DNA from: an uncultured Paraprevotella sp.
Lineage (GTDB): Bacteria; Bacteroidota; Bacteroidia; Bacteroidales; Bacteroidaceae
Assembly: GCA_944321565.1 (NCBI GenBank)
Contig: CALULT010000030.1
Coordinates: 1 to 38,687 of the forward strand
Reading direction: 5' to 3'
DNA length: 38,687 nucleotides
Shown: in pieces, positions 16,430 to 24,402 of the stretch
Layout of the letters: every line of letters starts with the position of its first letter
Numbering within the stretch: the first letter of the stretch is position 1
The notes under the pieces: generated by a model
Database searches by the model: none
What the model was told of the DNA's origin: nothing
The model's input: the letters and a program-made list of their open reading frames with translations, nothing else
Translations under genes and position numbers: made by a program

Positions 16430-17686
16430 TTATAAGTCATAGGCCGACTCACCGTGCTCATACACATCAAGCCCTTCTTCTTCCACACGTTTGTCCACAC
16501 GGATGCCCGCCAGTTTGTCCACGACCTTGAACAGGACGAACGTCATCACCGCGCTGAACACGATGGAAATCAACGTGGCTGCGACTTGAATCCACAGCTG
16601 GTGCCAGTCGCCGTAAAGCGCGCCTTGCACTCCGCCTTCGCCCGTAATGGCCTGGGTGGCAAACACGCCGGTCAGGACAGACCCGATGATTCCCCCGATG
16701 CCATGTACACCGAAAGCGTCCAACGCATCATCATAGCCGAACTTAGGCTTCACCACGGCCACCATCGCAAAGCAAATCAGCGAAGTAAGCAACCCGATGC
16801 ACACCGCTCCAAGGAGGTCCACCGTGCCGGCCGCAGGCGTAATGGCCACCAATCCGGCCACAGCCCCGGTGCAGGCACCCACCGTGGTAGGCTTCTTGTT
16901 CACAATCCAATCCACGGCCATCCACGTGAGCGCGGCCACACAAGTGGCGATGTGGGTCACCAGGAAAGCGTTGGCCGCCAACCCGTCGGCTGCCAAGCCG
17001 CTGCCGGCGTTGAAACCAAACCATCCCAGCCACAGGAATGCCGTGCCCATGAACACGAAAGGAATGTTGTGGGGCGTGACGGGATGTCCCACGCGGTAAT
17101 CCTTGCGCCGCCCCACCATGAGGGCCATGACAAGAGCCGAAATGCCCGCGTTGATGTGCACCACCGTGCCCCCGGCGAAATCAATTGCCCCCATCTCCAT
17201 CAGGAAGCCGCCGCCCCACACCCAATGGGCCATGGGCATATAGACCAATACGCTCCAAAGCACCGTGAACAGCAGGAAGCCCGAGAACTTCACCCGCTCG
17301 GCAAACGCCCCCAAGATGAGCGCGGGAGTAATGACCGCAAACATGCACTGGAACATGACGAACAGCAACTCCGGGATTCCTCCGGTGGTCAGCGTGTCCA
17401 AGCCGATGCCGCGCAGCATCACCTTGTCAAAACCGCCGATGCCATATTTGAACACACCGCCCTCAAGCCCTGAACCGAAAGCGAAACTATAACCAAAAGC
17501 CACCCACAACACGCTAATCACGGCCACGATGGCCAAACTCTGCATAATGAGGCTCAGCATGTTCTTCTGGCGCACCAACCCGCCATAGAACAGCGCAATG
17601 CCCGGAATCGTCATCAAAAGAACCAACAACGTGGCCACAATGATCCAGGCCGTGTTGCCCGAATCAAATATCAAACTTGCATCCAT
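16430..17686 (-). CDS. amtB: ammonium transporter AmtB
   Basis: A 418-residue inner-membrane channel of the Amt/Mep/Rh family with 11 expected membrane segments. The pore histidines are in GGTVVHINAG and FGVHGIGG, corresponding to His168 and His318 of E. coli AmtB. The N-terminus (MDASLIFDSGNTAWII) and the family blocks WVWGGGFL and GAFAERVKFSGF are also present. The C-terminal tail (VDKRVEEEGLDVYEHGESAYDL) carries the EEGLD-EHGE-AY motif used for PII binding. The PII gene lies 44 nt upstream in the same operon, consistent with PII blocking the channel when nitrogen is plentiful. Confidence 0.97.
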   Translation of the reverse strand: MDASLIFDSGNTAWIIVATLLVLLMTIPGIALFYGGLVRQKNMLSLIMQSLAIVAVISVLWVAFGYSFAFGSGLEGGVFKYGIGGFDKVMLRGIGLDTLTTGGIPELLFVMFQCMFAVITPALILGAFAERVKFSGFLLFTVLWSVLVYMPMAHWVWGGGFLMEMGAIDFAGGTVVHINAGISALVMALMVGRRKDYRVGHPVTPHNIPFVFMGTAFLWLGWFGFNAGSGLAADGLAANAFLVTHIATCVAALTWMAVDWIVNKKPTTVGACTGAVAGLVAITPAAGTVDLLGAVCIGLLTSLICFAMVAVVKPKFGYDDALDAFGVHGIGGIIGSVLTGVFATQAITGEGGVQGALYGDWHQLWIQVAATLISIVFSAVMTFVLFKVVDKLAGIRVDKRVEEEGLDVYEHGESAYDL

Positions 17687-17730
17687 AATCTTCTTCTTTT
17701 AAACGTTTTACTTACCTTTCCCTCAAATCT

Positions 17731-18087
17731 TCATTTCTCTTGCTCCGCGTTGTAGAGCGCGATGTCGCCGCGCTCCCCCGTGCGGATGCGGATGGAGTCG
17801 TCCACGGGAATCACAAAAATGCGTCCGTCGCCGATTTCGCCCGTCCGCGCGGCCTGCATCACGGCCTGGATGGTTTTCTCCACGTTCTTGTCGCGCACCA
17901 CGATGGAGAGCATGACGCGCTCAATGGAACTTGTGTCGTAGGCCACGCCGCGGTATATCCGCGCCTCGCGCATCTTGCCCACGCCCCGCACCTCGTAGTA
18001 CGAGAACCACTCGATGTCCGCCGCCAGCAAAGCTTCCTTCACGTCCTCGAACCGCGTCCGGCGGATTACTGCTTCAATCTTTTTCAT
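17731..18087 (-). CDS. glnK: nitrogen regulatory PII protein (GlnK/GlnB type)
   Basis: A 118-residue trimeric signalling protein that senses ATP/ADP and 2-oxoglutarate and controls AmtB. Family blocks are MKKIEAVIRRTRFEDVKEAL, RIYRGVAYD in the T-loop, and TGEIGDGRIFV plus RIRTGERGD near the end. Tyr50 in VAYD corresponds to the Tyr51 that is uridylylated in proteobacteria; the whole T-loop region is one residue shorter. No GlnD-type modifying enzyme is in the window, so modification is uncertain in this lineage. Its place beside amtB identifies it as GlnK-like. Spacing is 15 nt from the porin gene upstream and 44 nt to amtB. Confidence 0.95.
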   Translation of the reverse strand: MKKIEAVIRRTRFEDVKEALLAADIEWFSYYEVRGVGKMREARIYRGVAYDTSSIERVMLSIVVRDKNVEKTIQAVMQAARTGEIGDGRIFVIPVDDSIRIRTGERGDIALYNAEQEK

Positions 18088-18102
18088 AACTATACCTCCC
18101 TT

Positions 18103-18855
18103 TTATTGTGCATTACTTACGCTAAGATTCACCCCCACGGTGAAAAAGGCATTCTCCGTGGCCGGATTCCATATCGCCTTGGCAAACAACGGCAACGAGA
18201 AACGTTCGGAAATCCGGATGGCCTTCTCTGCCTGCAGGCTCACCTCGGACACGGCAAACCCGTTCGACCCACCATTGTAGAACGATGTTTCCCAAGGGGT
18301 TGCCCCTACCGTGGCCGCCCAGTCCAACCCGCCGAGCCGGAAAGGAGCCGACAGGCTGACAAATGACGAATACGCCCGCTTGCCATCGGCCTTGCGCCCG
18401 TCGTTCCCGCCGATATTGGTAAACCAGTTCACGGCCAGGAAGCCGAAGTCATATCCCACCTGCGCTTCGAACACATGCAGGGTGGAATTGCTGCCAAAGT
18501 GGAAGTAATCGCCCGAAATGTCAGCTCCCGTCTTGAAATTCGAGCCTTTGCTGAAGCTATAGTCCGTCACCGACACGCTGAAACCTTTCACCGCATAGCC
18601 CAACGTCAGGTCGAACTCCTTGGCGTATTCGCTATCCCAGCTGGCCGAGCCCCATGCCGTGAGCGAAAGCCCCTTCCATGACACCGAAGCCGAAGGCTGG
18701 ATGCTGGCATTCCCCAATTCCTGACCGCGCCATACGTAGCCGCTCACCAAGTCCGCGCCAACCGACGCTTCAACCTTGTCCTGTGCCGCCGCCCCTACGG
18801 GAAGCATGGCTGCCACCGCAAGTCCGGCGGCCATTTTCTGAAACATTGTTTTCAT
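18103..18855 (-). CDS. outer-membrane porin-like protein leading the ammonium operon
   Basis: A 250-residue protein with a signal peptide (MKTMFQKMAAGLAVAAMLPVG...AQ). The mature part starts with SVGADLVSGYVWRGQELGNA and continues as alternating strands ending in VGVNLSVS, which fits a 10-12-stranded beta-barrel of the TorF-like or putative porin class. A strong Shine-Dalgarno (AAGGAGAGG) precedes the ATG, unusual for this phylum. It is the first gene of the operon with glnK, amtB and glnN, with only 15 nt to glnK. A role in letting ammonium or small nitrogen compounds cross the outer membrane is inferred from this context, not from family knowledge. Confidence 0.8.
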   Translation of the reverse strand: MKTMFQKMAAGLAVAAMLPVGAAAQDKVEASVGADLVSGYVWRGQELGNASIQPSASVSWKGLSLTAWGSASWDSEYAKEFDLTLGYAVKGFSVSVTDYSFSKGSNFKTGADISGDYFHFGSNSTLHVFEAQVGYDFGFLAVNWFTNIGGNDGRKADGKRAYSSFVSLSAPFRLGGLDWAATVGATPWETSFYNGGSNGFAVSEVSLQAEKAIRISERFSLPLFAKAIWNPATENAFFTVGVNLSVSNAQ

Positions 18856-18966
18856 CTTTTTCCCTCTCCTTTTTTCATTAAACCTTATCTTTGCCAGGCA
18901 TCGCGCGCAAATGCCTTTTTGCTATATTATATGTATTATATCACATCATTTGTCTTTTGTTTGATG

Positions 18967-18974
18967 CAAAGTTA
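18967..18974 (-). promoter_or_regulatory. -7 box TAACTTTG for the nitrogen operon
   Basis: Reverse complement of CAAAGTTA, an exact TAnnTTTG match. It gives a leader of about 105 nt before the porin ATG at 18855. That leader contains an AT-rich segment and a short GC-rich hairpin (18896-18919), so post-transcriptional control is possible. Confidence 0.5.
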
Positions 18975-19545
18975 GTACATTTTGAAATCAAGATTCAATT
19001 TTTAGTTACGTTTATTCAAAATAAAAAATCAAAGCTTCCTGTTTGGAATGACTGTCCTGCGGAAGTGTGGCAATTTGTAACGAAACACAAGAATATATAA
19101 ACAAAATAAAACAACGGCTGCTCACGGCGAAACAAAACCGGAGATAAAAACGACCGGTTCTTCAATCAATACCTTTTACCGCCTCGGCAGGAAAAACCAT
19201 TCCATATACAGGAAACCTCGCCGCCGCCGCACAAAAAGCCTCTCGGGAAAGCGGCCTGTACGCGGAAAACCGACATACGGGCTCTATTGCGGGGTACAAA
19301 AACCGGATGCCAAGGAGAGATAAACTTGCTTTTGTGCGAGAAAAAAGTATAGCCTGCGCCTTAAAACCTATAAACGGCCGTGGCGTCTGTGTAAACGCTA
19401 CTGGCGATTAAAGAATCTGTGGGAGAAAAAAAGTTTTCCGGCCAAGCATCCGTGTTTTTTTAGAGAGGAAGTCTGTATTTATTGCAAATATTCACGATTC
19501 GTTGTGACCCAATGCGCTGCTTCCCATCGCTTGTCCGTCCGCAGG

Positions 19546-19724
19546 AAAACTCCTCCGCCTTGTAGGGGAGGCGGTCCGAAGGGCCGGAGGGGTTTCCCAT
19601 GCACATGAATAACTTTTTCCGACCCGTTTATGTTGTCCGTGGATGCGTTCAAGGGTGTTCCCGTGGGCGTGAGACCCCCTCCGCCCCTTCGGGGCTCGTC
19701 CCCCTGCGAGGCGGGACAGTTTTG
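19546..19724. repeat. dispersed palindromic intergenic repeat, copy 1
   Basis: The left half begins CTCCTCCGCCTTGTAGGGGA and the right half is its imperfect reverse complement, so the 179-bp unit can fold into a long hairpin with internal GC stems. A second copy lies at 34325-34464 and shares the outer halves and a short central stretch (TTTATGT..TGTCCGTGG). Such sequences are common between genes in GC-rich Bacteroidales and resemble REP/BIME elements. The element produces spurious open frames rich in Pro, Leu and Gly. Confidence 0.8.
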
Positions 19725-19804
19725 GCATCTGCATGACAACAAAACGGCCATTATGGCCGCCGCATGGAGCACTGAAGGGGCGTTATGCCTCCACTTTACA
19801 AAAA

Positions 19805-19844
19805 TCCCCCGCAGGACGGCAGTAGTAACTGCCCCTGCGGGGGA
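19805..19844 (-). terminator. strong intrinsic terminator after the small barrel gene
   Basis: TCCCCCGCAGG (19805-19815) pairs with CCTGCGGGGGA (19834-19844), and the inner GGCAGT/ACTGCC (19818-19823 with 19828-19833) adds six pairs with a two-base bulge. On the minus strand it is followed by TTTTTG, forming a good terminator 40 nt after the stop at 19885. Confidence 0.85.
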
Positions 19845-19884
19845 ATAAATCCGATTATGAACGGACGCGAGCCGACGGAACGAA

Positions 19885-20370
19885 TCAGAAATAGAAGCCC
19901 AAGCCGAGCTTCAGCCCCACCTTGCTACCATTCGAAAAATCGTTCAAGCTCATGTGGTAATACACGGCCGGCTCTATCGTAATGAAATGGTTGATGAAAA
20001 AAGCATAACCTACTTCCGGACACAGTTGCACGTTGTTGATGTTCTTGGTGGCATGCTCATACTGCAAGCCCAAGCCCATGTAAACACCGTTTTGCGTGAA
20101 GTAGTAACGCCCCCCGGCACCAAGCTGGAAATGATCCGTGTAACGGGTGTGGTCGTATCCTATGCGGCCATAGAGCATCCATGCCTTTTCCACAAAATAA
20201 CCGCCCGTGAACTCAAACCCGAAATTCACTTTCTCGTTCGAACTGTAGGAAAGTCCAAGGTTCGTGGCCGAAGCCGACACGTACTTGGTCTTTTTCTCAA
20301 ACTGCGCATTCGCACTTACCGCCGCCAACAACAGCAGCATAGAAAGCATGATTTTCTTCATCTTATTCAT
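19885..20370 (-). CDS. small outer-membrane beta-barrel protein
   Basis: A 161-residue protein starting at MNKMKKIML (a second possible start is 20361). The signal peptide ends near SANAQ, and the mature part has about eight amphipathic strands with the alternating glycine/aromatic pattern of small barrels. Examples are VNFGFEFTGGYFVEKAWMLY, FQLGAGGRYYF and VGLKLGLGFYF at the C-terminus, ending in Phe as barrels usually do. This resembles the OmpW/OMP_b-brl families. Substrate or partner is unknown. It follows the CstA operon on the same strand after a 37-nt gap and ends at a strong terminator. Confidence 0.8.
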   Translation of the reverse strand: MNKMKKIMLSMLLLLAAVSANAQFEKKTKYVSASATNLGLSYSSNEKVNFGFEFTGGYFVEKAWMLYGRIGYDHTRYTDHFQLGAGGRYYFTQNGVYMGLGLQYEHATKNINNVQLCPEVGYAFFINHFITIEPAVYYHMSLNDFSNGSKVGLKLGLGFYF

Positions 20371-20407
20371 ATATAATGTATATCCAGATTAAAACTTCGG
20401 GACATTT

Positions 20408-20638
20408 TCAGTCTTTCTTTTCCATATCACCCCGTTTCCGCCGCCCGGCCACATTTTCCTTGCGGCGGTAAAGATACCACAACGCCCCGAGCACGACGAT
20501 GTTCAGGCATATCGTAAAGGCCATCTGCCCCGCAGGCATGTCCGTGCGTGGCAGGAAATAAGCATACGCCACCAAGGTGTAAAGCACGAAGCCCAGCAGA
20601 ATCATCGTGGACTTGCGCATCCGTTTCCGTCCGTTCAT
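20408..20638 (-). CDS. small two-helix membrane protein coupled to CstA
   Basis: A 76-residue protein with two predicted membrane segments (about 12-28, MILLGFVLYTLVAYAYF, and 40-56, AFTICLNIVVLGALWYL) and a basic tail (YRRKENVAGRRKRGD). Its ATG overlaps the cstA stop in an ATGA, so translation is coupled. E. coli CstA-type transporters are encoded next to a small DUF466 protein, but this sequence is not of that family as far as I can see. An accessory subunit of the peptide/pyruvate transporter is a reasonable inference. A second in-frame start (MRKSTM) exists a few codons downstream. Confidence 0.75.
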   Translation of the reverse strand: MNGRKRMRKSTMILLGFVLYTLVAYAYFLPRTDMPAGQMAFTICLNIVVLGALWYLYRRKENVAGRRKRGDMEKKD

Positions 20639-22074
20639 GCCTCCAGCCTCTTAAATTGCACACGCCACCTGACGAACAAGCCCAAAAGGACTGCGGCCAC
20701 CACGACTCCCGCCACGCAGCTCGGCGCGTGGGGCAGCCTGAAGCCTTCGGGCGCCACCAAGATGTAGCTCGTGCAGACCGCCGTCATGAACAGGGCCGGG
20801 AAGAGAGCGACATAGAAGTTTTTCCCTTTGCGCGCCAGCCACACCGTGACCGCCCAAAGCGTAAAGATAGACAAAGTTTGATTAAACCACGCAAAATAAC
20901 GCCACAAAATGTCGAAGTTGATATTCATTAACACTGCGGCAATCACAAAAAGCGGCAAAGACACCGCCAGGCGGCGCCACACGGTAGTCTGTTTATAATG
21001 CAGGAAATCGGCCGTAATCAGGCGCGCGCTGCGGAAAGCCGTGTCGCCCGACGTGACGGGGGCGGCCACCACGCCCAGGATGGCCAGCACCGCGCCGAAC
21101 GCCCCCATCCAGTCATGACAAATGGCATTCACCACAATGGCCGGGTTGGAGTTGCCGTCCGGAGACATCAGTTTGACCAGCCCTTCGTAGCTCCCCGCAA
21201 ACTTGATGGCCGCAGCCGCCCAAATCAAAGCCACCACACCCTCGGTGATCATCGCGCCGTAGAACACCCTGCGCCCCAGCTTCTCGTTCTTCATGCAACG
21301 CGCCATCATCGGGCTTTGCGTGGCATGGAAACCGCTGATGGCCCCGCAGGCTATCGTGATGAAGAGCATCGGGAAGATGGAAAGCTCCTTGTTCGGATGA
21401 TGGTTCTCAAAAGCCGACGTGATTTCGGGCATCCAACCGTCGTGCGTGAAGATGCCCCACAGCACCCCGACGGCCATGAACAGCAACGCGAAACCGAAAA
21501 CAGGATAAATGCGCCCGATGAGCGCATCGATGGGCAGCAGCGTGGCCAAAATATAGTAAACGAATATCACGATGCTCCAGAACATCGTGCTCCCCCACAC
21601 GCCCCATCCCTCGGTGAGGGAGGCCAACAAGCCAGCCGGCGTGGTGACAAACACCGCACCCACCAGCACCATAAGCACCAACGAGAACACGCGCATCACA
21701 AGACGGATGCTGCGCCCCAATTCATCGCCCACCACTTCGGGCAGGCTGGCCCCGTTCTTGCGCAAGGAAATCATCCCCGACAAGTAATCGTGCACCGCAC
21801 CGCCAAAAATGCAGCCGAACACAATCCACAAATAAGCGGAGGGGCCGTAGAGGATGCCAAGGATGGCGCCGAAGATGGGGCCTGTCCCCGCGATATTGAG
21901 GAACTGGATAAGAAAGACTTTCCACGTGGGCATCGGCGTGTAGTCCACACCGTCCGCCATCGTGTAGCACGGTGTTTTCCGGGAAGAATCGGCACCGAAG
22001 ATTTTCTCCACAACGGCACCATATATGACATATCCCAACACCAACAACAGTAAAGCGATACAAAATGTAACCAT
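20635..22074 (-). CDS. cstA: CstA-family carbon-starvation transporter
   Basis: About 479 residues with many membrane helices. The family blocks are CYTMADGVDYTPMPTWKVF, QFLNIAGTGPIFGAILG, GGAVHDYLSGMIS, CGAISGFHATQSPMMARC and GVVAAPVTSGDTAFRSARLI. These define the CstA family, which takes up peptides or pyruvate at the inner membrane in starved cells. This is the shorter form usual in Bacteroidetes. The start is set at ATG 22074 because a TATTTTTG promoter box (22106-22099) overlaps the longer in-frame ATG at 22101. It is coupled through an ATGA to a small membrane protein. Confidence 0.93.
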   Translation of the reverse strand: MVTFCIALLLLVLGYVIYGAVVEKIFGADSSRKTPCYTMADGVDYTPMPTWKVFLIQFLNIAGTGPIFGAILGILYGPSAYLWIVFGCIFGGAVHDYLSGMISLRKNGASLPEVVGDELGRSIRLVMRVFSLVLMVLVGAVFVTTPAGLLASLTEGWGVWGSTMFWSIVIFVYYILATLLPIDALIGRIYPVFGFALLFMAVGVLWGIFTHDGWMPEITSAFENHHPNKELSIFPMLFITIACGAISGFHATQSPMMARCMKNEKLGRRVFYGAMITEGVVALIWAAAAIKFAGSYEGLVKLMSPDGNSNPAIVVNAICHDWMGAFGAVLAILGVVAAPVTSGDTAFRSARLITADFLHYKQTTVWRRLAVSLPLFVIAAVLMNINFDILWRYFAWFNQTLSIFTLWAVTVWLARKGKNFYVALFPALFMTAVCTSYILVAPEGFRLPHAPSCVAGVVVAAVLLGLFVRWRVQFKRLEA

Positions 22075-22098
22075 GTCAATGATTTTATTAAAAACACG

Positions 22099-22106
22099 CA
22101 AAAATA
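22099..22106 (-). promoter_or_regulatory. -7 box TATTTTTG for cstA
   Basis: Reverse complement of CAAAAATA; exact TAnnTTTG match on the minus strand. Its place across the first ATG of the long open frame shows that the shorter start at 22074 is used. Confidence 0.5.
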
Positions 22107-22169
22107 CGAAATTACCCCGTAAAACCGGGCATTTGCTCCCGAAACTTTCATTTTATGCCCCGAAAAGCT

Positions 22170-22177
22170 TAACTTTG
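22170..22177 (+). promoter_or_regulatory. -7 box TAACTTTG for the GHL10 gene
   Basis: Exact TAnnTTTG match 22 nt before the ATG at 22200; TTTC at 22146-22149 lies about 20 nt upstream as a weak -33 element. It is divergent from the cstA promoter about 65 bp away. Confidence 0.55.
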
Positions 22178-22199
22178 CAAACCTATAAACCACGCGAAC

Positions 22200-23924
22200 A
22201 TGACGAAAAGACAGATTCTCCTGTGGTTGTGCCTCCTCCTGTTCCTGTGGCCACAGCAAACGGAAGCGCAAACAGACTGTTACACGCCCACATCCCCGAA
22301 ACGGGAAACCAGGGCCGTGTGGCTCACCACCTACGCCAGCCTGGACTGGCCGAAAGCCAAAGCCACCGGCCCGGACGGGGCAGAAGCCCAAAAAGCTGAA
22401 CTGAGGCGCATACTCGACCGCCTGCAGGAAGCCCGCCTGAACACGGTGCTGCTGCAGACCCGTGTGCGCGGCAGCGTCATCTACCCCTCGGCCATCGAAC
22501 CTTGGGACGCTTGCCTGACCGGCACCGCAGGACGTTCGCCGGGCTATGACCCGTTGGCTTTTGCCATCGAAGAATGCCACAAACGGGGCATGGAACTGCA
22601 TGCCTGGCTCGTGGCCATCCCTTGTTTCAAAACCGCCACGGCCAAACGGATGGGCGCGAAGTCCGTGCTGAAGACCCATCCTGAACTGTGTGTGCGCCAT
22701 GGCGACAGCTGGTACCTGGACCCCGGCCAACCGGGAACGGCCGCCTACCTGGCCTCCATCTGCCGGGAAATCACGGAGGGCTACGACGTGGACGGCATCC
22801 ACCTCGACTACATCCGCTACCCGGAACAGGCGACAAGTTTCAACGACCGCGCCTCATACCGCAAATACGGCAAGAAAATGCCGAAAGCCGACTGGCGGCG
22901 GGACAACGTCACCCGTTGCGTGCGGGAAATTTACCGCGCCGTCAAAGCCGTCAAACCGTGGGTGAAAGTCAGTTCCTCGCCCATCGGCAAGTTCAACGAC
23001 CTTGCCCGTTATCCATCTTACAACTGGAATGCCTATTCCGCCGTTTACCAAGACGCGCAAGGCTGGCTGCGCGAAGGCATCCAGGACATGCTCTTCCCGA
23101 TGATGTATTTCCGCGACAACCATTTCTACCCCTTCGCCATCGACTGGAAGGAAAACGACTGCGGCCGCCCCGTGGTGCCGGGACTGGGCATCTATTTCCT
23201 CAGCCCGCAGGAAAAGGACTGGCCGCTGCGGGACATCACCCGCGAGCTCTTTTTCATCCGTTCCCTGGGTCTCGGAGGCCAGGCTTACTTCCGCTATGCC
23301 CATCTTGACGGCAACCACAAGGGACTTCTCGACTTCCTGAAAGAAGACTTTTACCCCAACCCGGCACTGCCCGCGAAATGCCCGGCCACGGACAGCATCG
23401 CCCCGTCCGCCCCGGAAGACCTGCACGAAAGCCGCGCCGCGCAAGGATATGCGCTCCGTTGGCAGGCCGCCACCGACAACACCTGCGGACACGACGTGAG
23501 ATACAACGTCTATGCCTCGCAGACCCATCCCGTGGACATCAGCTCAGCCGACAACCTGGTGGCAACCGGCCTGGATTCCTGCAGCTTCCCTATCGACGGC
23601 GTGTTCTGCGCCCTCCATGGGGTGCATTTCGCCGTAACGGCCATCGACCGCTTTGGCAACGAAAGCGAGGCCGTCCGCTACTCCGCCGGGACGTTCTCCC
23701 TCCCGGGGACGCCCCGCGGCTTCTTGCCCCACGACTCGTCCACGCTGGCCATCCCCGAACAGGACAGCCCCTTCGTGGTCTTCGTGGACATGTACGGACG
23801 CATCGTCGGCACGGCACCTTATAGCCGCCGCATAGACATTTCCCTCCTGCCCAAAGGAATATACCAAATCAGGACGCTAGGCAAGAAGGGACGCTCCGCC
23901 GGCATCGGATATTTCATCAAATAA
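22200..23924 (+). CDS. GHL10-type (DUF187) glycosidase with C-terminal sorting-like domain
   Basis: A 574-residue exported protein. A signal peptide (to about 24, TEAQ) is followed by a TIM-barrel of the glycosyl-hydrolase-like 10 family at about 36-390. Typical blocks are ETRAVWLTTYASLDWP, LNTVLLQTRVRG, GMELHAWLVAIPCF, DVDGIHLDYIRYPE (likely catalytic acid region) and MLFPMMYFRDNHFYPF. A fibronectin type III-like segment (about 400-500) follows. The end (VDMYGRIVGTAPYSRRI, then LLPKGIYQIRT) resembles the type IX secretion sorting domain. Relatives are thought to act on peptidoglycan or glycans, but the reaction is not established. It begins a probable operon with the DUF2007 gene 15 nt downstream. 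Confidence 0.85.
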   Translation: MTKRQILLWLCLLLFLWPQQTEAQTDCYTPTSPKRETRAVWLTTYASLDWPKAKATGPDGAEAQKAELRRILDRLQEARLNTVLLQTRVRGSVIYPSAIEPWDACLTGTAGRSPGYDPLAFAIEECHKRGMELHAWLVAIPCFKTATAKRMGAKSVLKTHPELCVRHGDSWYLDPGQPGTAAYLASICREITEGYDVDGIHLDYIRYPEQATSFNDRASYRKYGKKMPKADWRRDNVTRCVREIYRAVKAVKPWVKVSSSPIGKFNDLARYPSYNWNAYSAVYQDAQGWLREGIQDMLFPMMYFRDNHFYPFAIDWKENDCGRPVVPGLGIYFLSPQEKDWPLRDITRELFFIRSLGLGGQAYFRYAHLDGNHKGLLDFLKEDFYPNPALPAKCPATDSIAPSAPEDLHESRAAQGYALRWQAATDNTCGHDVRYNVYASQTHPVDISSADNLVATGLDSCSFPIDGVFCALHGVHFAVTAIDRFGNESEAVRYSAGTFSLPGTPRGFLPHDSSTLAIPEQDSPFVVFVDMYGRIVGTAPYSRRIDISLLPKGIYQIRTLGKKGRSAGIGYFIK

Positions 23925-23939
23925 AAAAACACGTCTGCC

Positions 23940-24365
23940 ATGAAAACAATCAGGCTCACCACTTGCGACGACTCCTTCCAGGCACACCTCATCCAAGGCG
24001 CGCTGGAAAACGAAGGCATCCCCTCGCTGCTCCACAACGACAACACGTCCAATATCCTGCGGGGACTTACCCCCGTCATCTCGGGCGTGGACATCCTCGT
24101 TTATGCAGATGACTACGACAAAGCCATGGACATCCTCCGGCGCAACCAAATGGTGCCGGAAGATTTGAAATACTGCCCCCATTGCCATTCACCGCACATC
24201 AGGCTCGTGCGGAAGAAGGGGCACGGAACGAGGGCTTTCTTCGCCGCCCTGTTCAGCATCCTGGCCGTGGCCCCTCCGGGCACGGCGCATTGGGAATACG
24301 TTTGCCGGGACTGCGGCACACGTTTCGAAAAACCCGTGGCACGAGGAAAGGAGCACGGGGAGTGA
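23940..24365 (+). CDS. DUF2007 protein with zinc-ribbon cysteines
   Basis: A 141-residue protein. The N-terminal about 70 residues (AHLIQGALENEGIPSLLHND, then GVDILVYADDYDKAMDIL) are a DUF2007 domain, a small fold related to PII-like or signal-transducing modules. The C-terminal part has two CxxC pairs (Cys79/Cys82 and Cys122/Cys125) around a hydrophobic stretch at about 98-112 that may be a membrane insertion or a buried helix. A split zinc ribbon with an intervening hydrophobic segment is an odd arrangement. The gene lies between the GHL10 glycosidase and a membrane-protein/ABC-ATPase pair on the same strand. Function unknown. Confidence 0.8.
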   Translation: MKTIRLTTCDDSFQAHLIQGALENEGIPSLLHNDNTSNILRGLTPVISGVDILVYADDYDKAMDILRRNQMVPEDLKYCPHCHSPHIRLVRKKGHGTRAFFAALFSILAVAPPGTAHWEYVCRDCGTRFEKPVARGKEHGE

Positions 24366-24402
24366 ACATCCGCGAATGCCCGCGCACCACTTATCAAAAG
24401 GC

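Larger units (their letters stand above)
18856..19884. other. 1.03-kb non-coding region
   Basis: Contains the leader and promoter of the nitrogen operon (to about 18990), a featureless stretch to about 19540 with one small inverted repeat (ACCGG near 19140 with CCGGT near 19161), the dispersed palindromic repeat at 19546-19724 and the terminator at 19805-19844. Short open frames across 19479-19848 are composed of the repeat and are not credible genes. No tRNA or known RNA signature was recognised. Confidence 0.6.

Noticed and set aside
18891-19100. 69-residue plus-strand open frame
   Set aside because: It overlaps the operon leader and promoter, is AT-rich, and has no motif or ribosome-binding site.
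19101-19545. possible tRNA or structural RNA
   Set aside because: No T-loop (GTTCRA), acceptor pairing or known RNA core was found on inspection.
19479-19848. three short open frames in the gap after the nitrogen operon
   Set aside because: They consist of the palindromic repeat and the terminator; similar spurious frames are typical of this repeat family.
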